NCBI RefSeq assembly: GCF_014529625.1
Contig: NZ_CP076039.1
Coordinates: 496,001 to 560,000, forward strand
Length of the DNA stretch: 64,000 nt
Reading direction: 5' to 3'
From: Candidatus Pelagisphaera phototrophica
GTDB taxonomy: Bacteria; Verrucomicrobiota; Verrucomicrobiia; Opitutales; Opitutaceae
Shown: one piece after another, positions 50,434 to 59,429 of the stretch
How positions within the stretch are numbered: position 1 is the stretch's first letter
Layout of the letters: each line of letters starts with the position of its first letter
Translations under genes and position numbers: made by a program
Notes under the pieces: generated by a model
Databases searched by the model: none
The model's input: only the letters and a program-made list of their open reading frames with translations
Told to the model about the DNA's origin: nothing

Positions 50434-50895
50434 CTAAAATATGACCCTATAATTACTATAAACTTCTTTTTGACAGTAGTTTATATAATGTAAGACGAGA
50501 TTTTTGTCCCATGTAAATAGTCCATTGGCGTTACCGTAGTCGCCATCACGGTGCAATCGGTATCGTCCATGGACTTCGGCCCACTCCTCAGAGGGTACTA
50601 TGATCTTTAGTTCCTCAAACTCGAGCCTACCCATCGCCGCTTTGCTAGGGTAGCGGGTCAGATATCTTTGCAGGGTCGCTTCCCAACCTTGCTGGACGGT
50701 ACCTGTTGAAGAGAATCTGAGAGCATCCCGTTTTACTTAGATTTCCATAAAGGCAGGAATTTCTCCTTGGTTCCACTGCGAGGCCTGTGTTTGGAGTGCG
50801 TTCCGGATGGGTTCTTCATGCCGTTCAAGCCTTTCTGCTGAAGGGTTGCATGCTTGAAGGATAGCGAAGATTGGAATAAGGCAGGCGAAAGTCAT
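50434..50895 (-). pseudogene. SnoaL/DUF4440-like lipoprotein gene with in-frame TAA and altered 3' end
   Basis: The ATG at 50895 opens a lipoprotein signal (TFACLIPIFAILQACNPSAE), then SQWNQGEIPAFMEI and TAA at 50737-50739. In the same frame follow DALRFSSTGTVQQGWEATLQ, RYLTRYPSKAAMGRLEFEEL and WAEVHGRYRLHRDGDYGNAN-GLFTW. These are the conserved blocks of NTF2-like DUF4440 proteins (W-x-x-G-x-I-x-x-F-M, G-W, R-Y, G-L-F-T). The family has Tyr after M-E-x, so TAT or TAC to TAA is likely. After GLFTW the usual ending is replaced by unrelated residues, indicating a further lesion. Confidence 0.78.
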
Positions 50896-51082
50896 TTGGG
50901 AGGGGCAGATGTGCATAGGTTTACACTGGGAGTATTTCGTCTGAAAGGAAAGCGAATCTCAGTGCTTCATCTGCGGGAGCCCTAACAATTCACGGCCTTG
51001 ACAGGCAGGCTAATTGGAAGTGGTATAATCGGACTGTTACCAGCGAATTTACGCCTCGTTTTTAACCTTGATTTATTTGCAA

Positions 51083-52381
51083 ATGAGACGGCATACCTTT
51101 TTTAAATACCTGCTTGCCCTAGTCATTATTAGCGTTGTGGCACCGGTTGCGACGGCTTCGAATTTGGAAGATTCTGAAAAGTGGAAGCAATTCCGCGGAA
51201 ACAACGCAACCGCGATTGCCTCGGGACAGAAGGTTCCGGTGAACTTGGGCAAGGAGACACTTAGGTGGTCGGTCAATCTCTCGGGTCGGGGCTCAAGCTC
51301 TCCCGTTATTTGGGGAGAGCGACTGTTTGTGACTTCTGAGGATCGGGAAGCGGGACAGGTCGAGCTCTATTGTCTGAATGCCAAATCGGGGAAGGAGCTT
51401 TGGTCCAAGAAGATTTCGACGGGGACCTACCATGTTCACAATTTCAACAATCTCGCATCTGGGACTCCCTGCGTGACAGAAAAGCATGTGGTCTTGGGCT
51501 GGTATGATACGTCAACCACCCACGCGATGGTGACCGCTTTTTCGCACGATGGAGATTCTTTGTGGACTCGGGATCTGGGCAAGTTCGACAGCCAGCATGG
51601 GGTGAGCTTTAATCCTATCGCGATGGACGATCGAGTCGTTGTCGGAAATTTACACATGGGAGGAGGGACGGTCGTAGCTTATTGCCTGGAGGATGGATCG
51701 TTGTTGTGGAGCCATTCAAATCCCTTAGGTGCGAAAACATCTTACTCAGCACCTCTGATTCGGGAGTTGCAGGGTTCGGATGCCAAGGAGGTCGTTCTTG
51801 TAGGTGAGCTTTTTGGCATGGTTGGAGTGGATTTTGAAACGGGCAAAGAGAACTGGAGTTTGCCGGATGCCTTCAACCATAGGACGATAACGTCGCCGAT
51901 TATCTTGAAAGACGATCCCGCATCGGGAGAGGTTCTCGTGGCGGCAGGAAACAAGAACAACGTCTATTTTGCGGTGAGAATGCCTCAGTTTTCGAGCGGA
52001 GAAAGAGTATCCGAGGCTGAAAAAGTATGGTCGATGGAAAGCCGGGCCCCTTATGTCCCCACGCCGGTCGTTGTGGGTGACGTCGTTTACGCTTTGCACG
52101 ATGGCGGGACTCTTTCTGCCCTCGACGTCTCAACGGGTGAGTTACGCTGGAAAGGCAAGCTTCTAGGCAATTTTTATGCTTCTCCTGTTCTGATTGATGA
52201 GAAGTTGTACTGTCTTTCTCGCGAAGGTGACATGTGGGTTGTGGAAACGGGCGATGAGTTCAAACAGCTCAAAACATCCAGCTTGAATCCACCCGAAGAC
52301 GTTACTTTCTGCGACGCGACTCCGGCAGTGGCGCATAATCGCTTGTATGTGCGGCTAGGATCCCGTTTGGATTGCTACTAA
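51083..52381 (+). CDS. PQQ-like beta-propeller exported protein
   Basis: The 432-residue protein has a signal peptide (FFKYLLALVIISVVAPVATA) and starts its mature part with EKWKQFRGNNATAIASGQKV, the W-x-Q-F-R-G hallmark of Verrucomicrobia and Planctomycetes propellers. Repeats of the A-x-D/N-x-x-S/T-G-x-x-x-W type follow: CLNAKSGKELWSKKI, GVDFETGKENWSLP and ALDVSTGELRWKGKL. The fold is that of quinoprotein/BamB-type eight-bladed propellers, but the enzyme residues of PQQ dehydrogenases are not evident. A binding or scaffold role in the periplasm is likely. The ATG at 51083 is the first before the signal. The dehydrogenase remnant follows 2 bp later. Confidence 0.85.
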   Translation: MRRHTFFKYLLALVIISVVAPVATASNLEDSEKWKQFRGNNATAIASGQKVPVNLGKETLRWSVNLSGRGSSSPVIWGERLFVTSEDREAGQVELYCLNAKSGKELWSKKISTGTYHVHNFNNLASGTPCVTEKHVVLGWYDTSTTHAMVTAFSHDGDSLWTRDLGKFDSQHGVSFNPIAMDDRVVVGNLHMGGGTVVAYCLEDGSLLWSHSNPLGAKTSYSAPLIRELQGSDAKEVVLVGELFGMVGVDFETGKENWSLPDAFNHRTITSPIILKDDPASGEVLVAAGNKNNVYFAVRMPQFSSGERVSEAEKVWSMESRAPYVPTPVVVGDVVYALHDGGTLSALDVSTGELRWKGKLLGNFYASPVLIDEKLYCLSREGDMWVVETGDEFKQLKTSSLNPPEDVTFCDATPAVAHNRLYVRLGSRLDCY

Positions 52382-52383
52382 GT

Positions 52384-52644
52384 ATGTCGAAACCGAAGGT
52401 ATTTCTATCCCGCGAAATGCTCCCGGAGTGTTTAGAGAGACTCCAGAGCGAATCAGAACTTGAATACAATCCAGATGATCGAAGTCTGACAGAGGAAGAA
52501 ATCATTGCGGGAGTTAAAGGTAAGGATGCCTTGAATGTCATGGCTGCAGATCCGGTCGGACCGGCGATAATGGATGGCAATCCGGAATTAAAAATCATAG
52601 CCAATTTTGGTGTGGGGTATGACGCGGCTTTATACCGCGTTTAA
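52384..52644 (+). pseudogene. D-2-hydroxyacid dehydrogenase N-terminal fragment, cut at a REP-like repeat
   Basis: From the ATG at 52384 the frame reads MSKPKVFLSREMLPECLERL, then LTEEEIIAGVKGKDALNVMA and PELKIIANFGVGYD, the substrate-domain start of glyoxylate/hydroxypyruvate reductases (N-F-G-V-G-Y-D-N-I-D). Directly after GYD the DNA becomes an inverted repeat (52622-52649), and the frame stops at 52642-52644. About 230 residues with the NAD-binding domain and the catalytic Arg, Glu and His are missing. It sits 2 bp behind the propeller gene. Confidence 0.88.
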
Positions 52645-52697
52645 GCCGCATGGTTTTAATAAATAATAGTATCGCGGGATAAATCCGCTCCTACAGG
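52622..52697. repeat. Two adjacent REP-like dyads
   Basis: GCGGCTT (52624-52630) pairs with AAGCCGC (52643-52649), and alternatively ACGCGG with CCGCGT (52622-52640). A second unit, GCGGGATAAATCCGC (52674-52688), is followed by TCCTACAGG. The GATTTATCC core with a GTAGGAGC end is reminiscent of REP sequences of other bacteria. Confidence 0.7.
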
Positions 52698-52706
52698 AAC
52701 AAATCA

Positions 52707-53441
52707 ATGGATCGCGATTACTGGAACAGGATCTCTAAGAACTACGAACGCGAAGTATTGAGCGTATTCGATAATGATTTACAAGGAGTCGTTGAAGAAA
52801 AAATCGCTGCAGCGGGGGTCGCCTATCCAAGAGGTCGTGCGGTTGATGTGGGTTGTGGCATTGGTAGGTTTACCCCCTTGCTATCCGAGATGTTTTGTGA
52901 GGTAGACGCCTGCGATTTTACGTCCGTGGGTTTGAAAAAAGCCAAGGCGCGTTGTCGCTCAAAGAAGAATGTTCGTTTCTACGAGCTGGATATTACAAAG
53001 GACTCCTTTCCTTTTAAAACGGTTGATTTCGTGTTTTGCGTGAATGTGCTGATTATGCCATCGCTCGATTCGCGAATGCGGGCTTGGTGGAATGTATCGA
53101 ATCAGGTTGTGTCAAATGGCACGCTACTTCTGGTGGTTCCGTCCTATGAGTCTTTTCAAATGGAATATTACCATAGAGTGCTTGCCCGCATTGGCGATGG
53201 TGAATCAACAGGCAGTGCGGTAAAAAATTGTATAGATGAAAAGGCTACCGCCGCTGACATGCGCTTGGGGGTGCTGCAGTTAGATGGCGTTAGGACAAAA
53301 CATTACTTGAAAGATGAGGTCGAAACGATGGTTCGGGCACGGCACTTTGAAATCGTTGAAGTGAGGAAGGTCAAGTATCGGCCTCAATGCGATTCGAAAT
53401 TCGCAACGTGGGACTGGCTGGTAGAGGCGAGGCGAAATTAG
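52707..53441 (+). CDS. Class I SAM-dependent methyltransferase
   Basis: The 244-residue protein has motif I RAVDVGCGIGRFTPLLSEMF (about residues 44-63), an acidic residue in VDACDFTSVGL, motif post-I VRFYELDITKDSFPF, and motif IV VDFVFCVNVLIMPSL. It starts MDRDYWNRISKNYEREVLSV, a common lead-in of methyltransferases with the Methyltransf_11/25 fold. The acceptor is unknown; small-molecule methylation is likely. It stands alone between REP-like repeats and converges with a sulfatase gene. Confidence 0.85.
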   Translation: MDRDYWNRISKNYEREVLSVFDNDLQGVVEEKIAAAGVAYPRGRAVDVGCGIGRFTPLLSEMFCEVDACDFTSVGLKKAKARCRSKKNVRFYELDITKDSFPFKTVDFVFCVNVLIMPSLDSRMRAWWNVSNQVVSNGTLLLVVPSYESFQMEYYHRVLARIGDGESTGSAVKNCIDEKATAADMRLGVLQLDGVRTKHYLKDEVETMVRARHFEIVEVRKVKYRPQCDSKFATWDWLVEARRN

Positions 53442-53480
53442 CGCCTCAGAAGTATGAGATCGCAGGTGTTGAAAAGGAAA

Positions 53481-53500
53481 GACCGTTATCCGGTCCCTAC
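53481..53500. repeat. REP-like hairpin with CCTAC tail
   Basis: GACCG-TTATC-CGGTC at 53481-53495 is followed by CCTAC. It lies between the convergent methyltransferase and sulfatase genes and could serve as a bidirectional transcription barrier. Confidence 0.55.
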
Positions 53501-53502
53501 AA

Positions 53503-55209
53503 CTACCGACGATGCAAAACAATGTGATAGGGATTGTTTTTCTTATTCCCTTTGATGACACGAGCGGAAAGGGATGCTTCTCCCGATGGGATACTTAATT
53601 TATGGATACGGGCTGTGTCTGTCGCGGATTCGATCTTTAGGGTGCTTAGAACGTCGTCAATCTTTAGTTCTAACTCGAGATCGCTGACGGTTTCCTTCCA
53701 AAGAAACTCTACGTCATATTGGCGTCGCCCTTCGAATTGCAGGAGCCACTCCCCGCCGCTTTGGGTTTCCCGCCGATCTTGAGTAGACAGAGTGGTGCTT
53801 GTCTCGTATTCAGTTCCCAGTATAATACGCGGTGGCACGTAGTTATCGGGTCGTGTTCTCGAAACATCGGTAAACCAGTTCTCATAGGTTTGTATGAGCC
53901 GATTGGCGATTTCTGGACGCTCCTCGAAGAGATTCTTTGTTTCAGCGGGATCACTCACCATGTCGTAGAGCTCTAGAGGCACATCGGGCGCCATGCTGCT
54001 ATTGCTGAATCCCGTTGGGTGTACGAGCTTCCAGCGTTGTTCACGAACCGCGATGTGATGGAGGGGGATGGGCTCGTCGCCTCGATGAATTTGCAAAATC
54101 AGGCTGCGATCGGGCCAATTTACCGACTCACCCTTCAGGAGAGGCAGAATGCTCCTTCCGTCAAAAGGATGATCGCTGGGCAAAGTTGCTTGGGCTGCCT
54201 CCAGCAAGGTGGGCATGACGTCAATATGGGCCGCGACTTTTTCGACCCGCATTCCGGCATCGAGTTGGGCAGGCCATCGAATGTAGAAAGGCGAACGAAT
54301 ACCTCCATCGTGCACCTCGTTTTTTTTACCTCTGGAGTTTGCTACGTAACGTCGAGTATTGGGGCCGTTGTCGACCATAAAGATGACGATGGTATTTTCT
54401 GCGATCCGACGCCTTTCGAGATGGGCTAAAAGCTTGCCGACATTCTGGTCAATGTTCTCGTTCATCGCGAACACGCGGGCAACCGTATCAGTGTCTTGGT
54501 CATTGCCGAGCAAGATAGGGCTAAGGTCCCGACTCTTGTATTTCTGGTAAAGGGCCTCTGGAACGTCGTGGTAGGGACTGTGTGGAGCGTTCGTTGCGAT
54601 GTAGGTGAAGAAGGGGCGCTCCGCTTTGAGGGATTCGTCGATAAAGTCGATCGCCCCATCAAAATAAACATCGGTGCAATATCCGTAGGTTTGAATCGGC
54701 TGGTTGTTGTAGAACAGTATCGGATTGGTGTAGCGGCGATTGTTCTCTCTGGGCTCGGAAGGTTGGCCGAGTCCGCCTCCCAGATGAATGAGAGACTCGT
54801 CGAAGCCCTGATCCGTTGGGCGCATCGGGTAGTTGTCACCTAGATGCCATTTCCCGTAGATTCCGGTTTTGTAACCCGACTCGACCAAAGCTTCCGCGAT
54901 CGTGTACTCCTCCGGCTCCATCATGGAACGGCCCTTGAACGTATCCACCAGTCGGGTACGGTAGTTGTATCGACCCGTCATAAGCGAAGCGCGAGTGGGA
55001 GAGCAAACCGGGCTGACATAGAAAGTGTCTACCGAGGCTCCCTGGCGAGCGAGCGAGTCAATATGTGGAGTATCGAGCACAGTGTTTCCCATGGAGGACA
55101 GATCTCCATAGCCTTGGTCGTCGGTCATGATGAGGACGATGTTTGGCCGGTCGTCGGCAAAGGCGATCGAGCAAATGAAGAGGAAGGATAGGGCGTGTTT
55201 GAAAGTCAT
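53503..55209 (-). CDS. Sulfatase with C-terminal extension (formylglycine-dependent)
   Basis: The 568-residue exported enzyme has signal peptide MTFKHALSFLFICSIAFADD, N-terminal metal ligands NIVLIMTDDQGYGDLSSMGN, and motif SPVCSPTRASLMTGRYNYR (C-x-P-x-R). It also has YGKWHLGDNYPMRPTDQGFD and IVIFMVDNGPNTRRYVAN. After the catalytic fold (to about residue 440) there is a beta-rich extension, RETQSGGEWLLQFEGRRQYD to KGNKKNNPYHIVL, likely a carbohydrate-binding-like domain. The long D-Q-G-F-D-E and N-N-R-R-Y pattern places it with arylsulfatase-A-like enzymes, distinct from the three other sulfatases here. Confidence 0.93.
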   Translation of the reverse strand: MTFKHALSFLFICSIAFADDRPNIVLIMTDDQGYGDLSSMGNTVLDTPHIDSLARQGASVDTFYVSPVCSPTRASLMTGRYNYRTRLVDTFKGRSMMEPEEYTIAEALVESGYKTGIYGKWHLGDNYPMRPTDQGFDESLIHLGGGLGQPSEPRENNRRYTNPILFYNNQPIQTYGYCTDVYFDGAIDFIDESLKAERPFFTYIATNAPHSPYHDVPEALYQKYKSRDLSPILLGNDQDTDTVARVFAMNENIDQNVGKLLAHLERRRIAENTIVIFMVDNGPNTRRYVANSRGKKNEVHDGGIRSPFYIRWPAQLDAGMRVEKVAAHIDVMPTLLEAAQATLPSDHPFDGRSILPLLKGESVNWPDRSLILQIHRGDEPIPLHHIAVREQRWKLVHPTGFSNSSMAPDVPLELYDMVSDPAETKNLFEERPEIANRLIQTYENWFTDVSRTRPDNYVPPRIILGTEYETSTTLSTQDRRETQSGGEWLLQFEGRRQYDVEFLWKETVSDLELELKIDDVLSTLKIESATDTARIHKLSIPSGEASLSARVIKGNKKNNPYHIVLHRR

Positions 55210-55503
55210 TGGGTTGAGAATTGTGAAAATTGAACCAGCAGAGGCGAGTTAATTGTTTTTCTAGCCTCAGATGTCGCGGATAGTTTAGATCATTAAAATG
55301 AAAATCGTTAGATATTAGCATTGAATTGTCCTAGGCCCACTGAAGTACCATGCTGCGTCGTTCGATAAATCGTATTCCCCTGTACCGCGGCTCGGCACGA
55401 GTGCTGGCCTTAGGCCCTACGAGACGCACAGGGAGTGTGAGGATTTCAGACGGCCGCCGAGAAACGTAGTTGAACAATCGGGAGAATGAGATAGCGGATA
55501 GGA

Positions 55504-56379
55504 ATGAACGGTTATTCTTTTTCCCCAAGATTCATTCGGTGGCTCATTCTAGGCTTGATTTCACAGGCATGCGCATTTGCGGCTCCGACGATTCTTAAAG
55601 ATATCGAGTATGCCCGGCCGAATGGCTATCCGCTGCTGCTTGATCTCTATCTGCCAGAGCGAGCGCAGGATGAGAGTGTCCCGGTTGTATTGTGGGTACA
55701 CGGAGGTGGCTGGAAGAATGGGAGTAAAGAGAAAGCCAAAGCCGCCTGGCTCGCAGAAGAGGGCTACGCCGTTGTCAGTATCAACTATCGCCTTACCGAT
55801 GTGGCACAGTGGCCTGCTCAAATAGACGATTGCCGGGAAGCGGTGCGATGGGCGCGACGGAATTCGAGCGTGTTTGGCTTTGATTTGGACCGAATTGGAA
55901 CTTGGGGCTCTTCGGCTGGGGGACACTTGGTGGCATTGATGGGTACTCTGCCGTATCCGGAAAACGAATCCGTTTCGAGTCGCGTGCAAGCTGTCTGTGA
56001 CTGGTTTGGGCCGACAGAGTTATTGACGATGCCGCCCAACAATGTTGGCGAAGGTCGGACGGAGGAAGATGTTGCGAATTCTAATGGAGCGAAGTTACTA
56101 GGCTGCACCGTCAAGGACTGTCCCGAGCTCGCTAGGCAGGCCAGTGCCTATGACAATGTTTCTAAGGACGACGCCCCTTTTCTTATAATGCATGGCGACG
56201 AAGATCCAGGAGTACCCATCCAGCAGAGTATCCAGTTTTACGACCGTCTACGGAAGACGGGAGTGCCCGTGCAATACGAAGTGGTGGAAGGTGCGGGACA
56301 TGGGGGAAAGCTTTTTGATACGCCGGAAGTTAAAGCAATAGTACGGGCGTTTTTCTATCAATATTTGAAACGCAGGTAA
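55504..56379 (+). CDS. Exported alpha/beta-hydrolase, acetyl-esterase (BD-FAE-like)
   Basis: The 291-residue protein has a signal peptide (IRWLILGLISQACAFAAPTI), then LDLYLPERAQ, the oxyanion-hole motif VVLWVHGGGWKNGSKEKAKA, the nucleophile elbow GTWGSSAGGHLVALMGTLP (Ser about residue 139), Asp in ILIMHGDEDPGVPIQQ (as FLIMHGDEDPGVP) and His in GAGHGGKLF. This is the HSL/BD-FAE-type esterase pattern often used to remove acetyl or feruloyl groups from polysaccharides. The upstream 294 bp hold no gene, only repeat-like GGCCTTAGGCCCTAC near 55411. Confidence 0.88.
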   Translation: MNGYSFSPRFIRWLILGLISQACAFAAPTILKDIEYARPNGYPLLLDLYLPERAQDESVPVVLWVHGGGWKNGSKEKAKAAWLAEEGYAVVSINYRLTDVAQWPAQIDDCREAVRWARRNSSVFGFDLDRIGTWGSSAGGHLVALMGTLPYPENESVSSRVQAVCDWFGPTELLTMPPNNVGEGRTEEDVANSNGAKLLGCTVKDCPELARQASAYDNVSKDDAPFLIMHGDEDPGVPIQQSIQFYDRLRKTGVPVQYEVVEGAGHGGKLFDTPEVKAIVRAFFYQYLKRR

Positions 56380-56564
56380 TGGCTTGCGACCTTTCAAGGT
56401 TCTATTGAACAGATCAAGCCACGCCGCATAGCGCGAGTACTGACCCTTCGAGAGTTGACTGGGTGAGACCAATCGGTTGGGCGGGTAGTGCTTGTGTAAG
56501 TCGCAAGAGCGTTCCCTATCAACATCGCTTTGACGAATCCCTTTTTCTTTTAAATGCTAATTTT

Positions 56565-57260
56565 CTACCGAATCCAGGCGTAGATGGGGAAGTTGCGGAG
56601 GCTTTTCTCTTTGTCGTCAGGACTGGCGAGGTAGCAGGTCTCGCGGACTTTCGCATCTAGGCTTTTGGGGGTGATCTTGAGAAGGTACTTATGACGGGGT
56701 TCGATCTCTTCGATCTCAAAGATGAACATCGATTCTTCCTTTTGGTTGTTCTTGATAACGACGTCATCGATCGCCATGGGCCAGCTTGAGTGGATTACGA
56801 TCTCGCAGTCTTTGGTTCCTGGTTCTTCGCCGACTCTCCATAGCAGTGCGCGGCGTTTGAGTTCGATAAGCTGAGGAATGTCGACGTCCAGCGTGAGCAC
56901 ATAGGATTGGCTTTCCCCATTCTCCTGTGTTTCGACGGTGATTTCCTTATGCTGCTTTCCGACTCGGTTGCCAATATCGAAGGTTGCGAGGAGCTTGCCT
57001 GACTCTCCCGGAGCGTAGGTGTCTTTTTCCAGCGAGGGAACGGTGCAGCCGCAGGACGCACTGGTTTTTGAAATCGTAATCGCTCGGTCACTGTTGTTGG
57101 TGAAAACGTAGTAGGCGTTGACCTCCTTTTGCCCAAAGTCGGCGTCCACCGAGATATTTGTCTGCTCCCAAGCGAAAGAGCCGGCAGCGGCGAGTGTTTG
57201 GCCAATGGCCAATGAGGAAATTGCCGCCACTATAGAGATCGAAATTCGTATGGTTTCCAT
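56565..57260 (-). CDS. DUF1573 exported protein
   Basis: The 231-residue protein has a signal peptide (SISIVAAISSLAIGQTLAAA) and a DUF1573 immunoglobulin-like domain with VNAYYVFTNNSDRAITISKT, the invariant SASCGCTVP and the strand YAPGESGKLLATFDIGNRVG. It belongs to a group of periplasmic or surface beta-sandwich proteins of unknown function in Bacteroidetes, Planctomycetes and Verrucomicrobia. The second half is a further beta domain. It is divergent to rph, with 84 bp between the starts. Confidence 0.87.
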   Translation of the reverse strand: METIRISISIVAAISSLAIGQTLAAAGSFAWEQTNISVDADFGQKEVNAYYVFTNNSDRAITISKTSASCGCTVPSLEKDTYAPGESGKLLATFDIGNRVGKQHKEITVETQENGESQSYVLTLDVDIPQLIELKRRALLWRVGEEPGTKDCEIVIHSSWPMAIDDVVIKNNQKEESMFIFEIEEIEPRHKYLLKITPKSLDAKVRETCYLASPDDKEKSLRNFPIYAWIR

Positions 57261-57344
57261 AGTTGGGAAGTCGTATGGACGATTTGGGAGCGATTGTCGA
57301 ACAAACTCCTTGCTCGTCGGAGGGTGAGTGGTTCTGATCGTCGA

Positions 57345-58103
57345 ATGACTGCATTCTCCCGACCGGATGGTAGAGAAAAGGACGTGCTTCGGCCGATTTC
57401 TTTTGAGGCGAACTTCGCTCCGAACGCGACCGGATCTGTCCTGGTTTCCTTTGGTAACACGAAGGTGATTTGTGGAGCTTCGCTTGAAAAGAAGGTTCCT
57501 AGCTGGATGCGGGCTCAGAATGTAGCAGGAGGATGGCTGACCGCAGAGTATTCAATGCTGCCTTACAGTACTCACGACCGGAAGCAGCGTGATTCGTCAA
57601 AAGGGCGTCTAGACGGGCGTTCGGTGGAGATCCAGCGCTTGATTGGACGCTCCTTAAGGGCGATTGTGGATTTGAAAAAGCTCCCGGGCTACACGCTTTG
57701 GGTCGATTGCGATGTATTGCAAGCCGACGGAGGGACCCGAACCGCATCGATCACAGGAGCCTATCTAGCGGCCCGATTGGCGGTGGAGACCTTGATCGAG
57801 GATAAAAAGCTTAAGGAGAATCCTTTTAGCGATTCGATCGCGGCCATAAGTGTGGGGATCTACGAAGGCCATCCTGTGCTCGATCTTCCCTACTTAGAGG
57901 ACCGGGACGCCAGCGTGGACTTCAATGTGGTTAAGACAGGTAGTGGCGATTATGTCGAAATCCAAGGCACGGGCGAAGAAGCGACTTTTTCGGAAGTCGA
58001 GCTTGCGGCCCTCCTCGGATTGGCCACCAAAGGATGTAAGGAAATTTCGACTCTCCAAACCACTTTTCTTTCTCAGCAATTGCTCAAAGGGTTAGCGGGT
58101 TAG
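57345..58103 (+). CDS. rph: Ribonuclease PH
   Basis: The 252-residue protein begins MTAFSRPDGREKDVLRPISF, the standard RNase PH opening (R-x-D-G-R). It contains GSVLVSFGNTKVICGASLEK, LTAEYSMLPYSTHDRKQRDS, then RSVEIQRLIGRSLRAIVDL, DCDVLQADGGTRTASITGAY and the phosphate-binding region DLPYLEDRDASVDFNVV. It trims tRNA 3' ends with phosphate as co-substrate. An in-frame extension to 57294 lacks family similarity, so I chose the ATG at 57345. The length and catalytic blocks are normal. Confidence 0.95.
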   Translation: MTAFSRPDGREKDVLRPISFEANFAPNATGSVLVSFGNTKVICGASLEKKVPSWMRAQNVAGGWLTAEYSMLPYSTHDRKQRDSSKGRLDGRSVEIQRLIGRSLRAIVDLKKLPGYTLWVDCDVLQADGGTRTASITGAYLAARLAVETLIEDKKLKENPFSDSIAAISVGIYEGHPVLDLPYLEDRDASVDFNVVKTGSGDYVEIQGTGEEATFSEVELAALLGLATKGCKEISTLQTTFLSQQLLKGLAG

Positions 58104-58213
58104 CGGGTTCGCGGGAGCCGAAAAGCGGAAATTCTGCGGAGATGGATATATCTCTTTGATTTTTTCCCGAGGCGTCCCTTAATGCAGTTCCTTTTCTCAG
58201 ACAGGGCTCAAAA

Positions 58214-59401
58214 ATGAACATTCACGAATACCAAGCGAAAGAACTATTTGAAAAGTACGGCATCCCTTGCCCGAAAGGACATGCGACCGATTCGAAGGAG
58301 GAATTCGAGTCATGCATCGACCGGCTCGGCGATGGATTGATCGTTGTTAAGTCCCAGATTCATGCGGGTGGCCGGGGAAAAGGGACGTTCACCGATGGTT
58401 TTCAAGGCGGGGTCAAGTTGGCGAAGTCCAAAGAAGAGGCCCTCGATTTTGCCAATCGAATGCTCAATAACACCTTGGTAACGATTCAAACCGGTTCAGC
58501 CGGTCGAGAAGTGCAGACCGTCTATTTTACGGAGGGAGCGGACATCGACAAGGAGTACTACCTGGCAATTTTGATGGACCGGGCGACTTCCGCCCCCGTG
58601 GTCGTTGCGTCTACCGAAGGGGGCGTCGAAATTGAAAAAGTCGCCGAAGAGACTCCGGAAAAGATTTTTAAAGCCTTTATTGACCCAACGATTGGACTAC
58701 AGCCACACCAGGCACGAAACATCGCGTTCAAGCTGGGCTTCGAAGGAAAACAGGCGGGCGAATGTGCCAAGCTGATTTTCAACCTCTATAAAATGTTTTG
58801 GGATAAGGATGCTGATATGGTGGAAGTGAATCCCATGATCAGCACGCCCGAAGGTGGAGTCATGGCCTTGGACGCGAAAGTGAGCTTCGATTCAAACGCA
58901 CTTTACCGTCATAAAGATATCATGGCGTATCGGGATTTGAACGAAGAGGACCCGAAGGAAATCGAAGCCTCGAAGTACGACCTCAACTACATCGCGCTAG
59001 ACGGAAACATTGCCTGTCTCGTTAATGGGGCCGGTTTGGCTATGGCGACCATGGATATTATCAACCACTGCGGAGGGGAAGCGGCCAACTTCCTTGACGT
59101 CGGTGGAGGAGCCACCGCAGAGCAGGTAACCGCCGCTTTCAAAATCATCCTCAGCGACCCGAAAGTCGAAGGGATTTTGGTTAATATATTCGGGGGAATC
59201 ATGCAGTGCGATGTAATCGCGCAGGGGGTAATCGAAGCCGCTAAGGCAGTAGAGCTGGATAAACCACTAGTCGTCCGCCTTGAAGGAACAAACGTTAACG
59301 AGGGGAAAAAGCTTCTGGCGGATAGCGGAATCGAAATCACTTCTGCTGATAGTCTCGCAGATGCGGCCCAAAAGATTGTCGACATCGTAGCAAAGAATTA
59401 A
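58214..59401 (+). CDS. sucC: Succinyl-CoA synthetase subunit beta (ADP/GDP-forming)
   Basis: The 395-residue protein starts [20 protein letters not shown], the canonical SucC N-terminus with the ATP-grasp lid. It then has [60 protein letters not shown] (metal-binding Glu/Asn), and the CoA-ligase domain with [20 protein letters not shown] and [20 protein letters not shown]. It converts succinyl-CoA to succinate with NTP formation in the TCA cycle. sucD follows after 28 bp. Confidence 0.97.
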   Translation: MNIHEYQAKELFEKYGIPCPKGHATDSKEEFESCIDRLGDGLIVVKSQIHAGGRGKGTFTDGFQGGVKLAKSKEEALDFANRMLNNTLVTIQTGSAGREVQTVYFTEGADIDKEYYLAILMDRATSAPVVVASTEGGVEIEKVAEETPEKIFKAFIDPTIGLQPHQARNIAFKLGFEGKQAGECAKLIFNLYKMFWDKDADMVEVNPMISTPEGGVMALDAKVSFDSNALYRHKDIMAYRDLNEEDPKEIEASKYDLNYIALDGNIACLVNGAGLAMATMDIINHCGGEAANFLDVGGGATAEQVTAAFKIILSDPKVEGILVNIFGGIMQCDVIAQGVIEAAKAVELDKPLVVRLEGTNVNEGKKLLADSGIEITSADSLADAAQKIVDIVAKN

Positions 59402-59429
59402 TTGAACGCGTAACAAGGAATTAAATACA

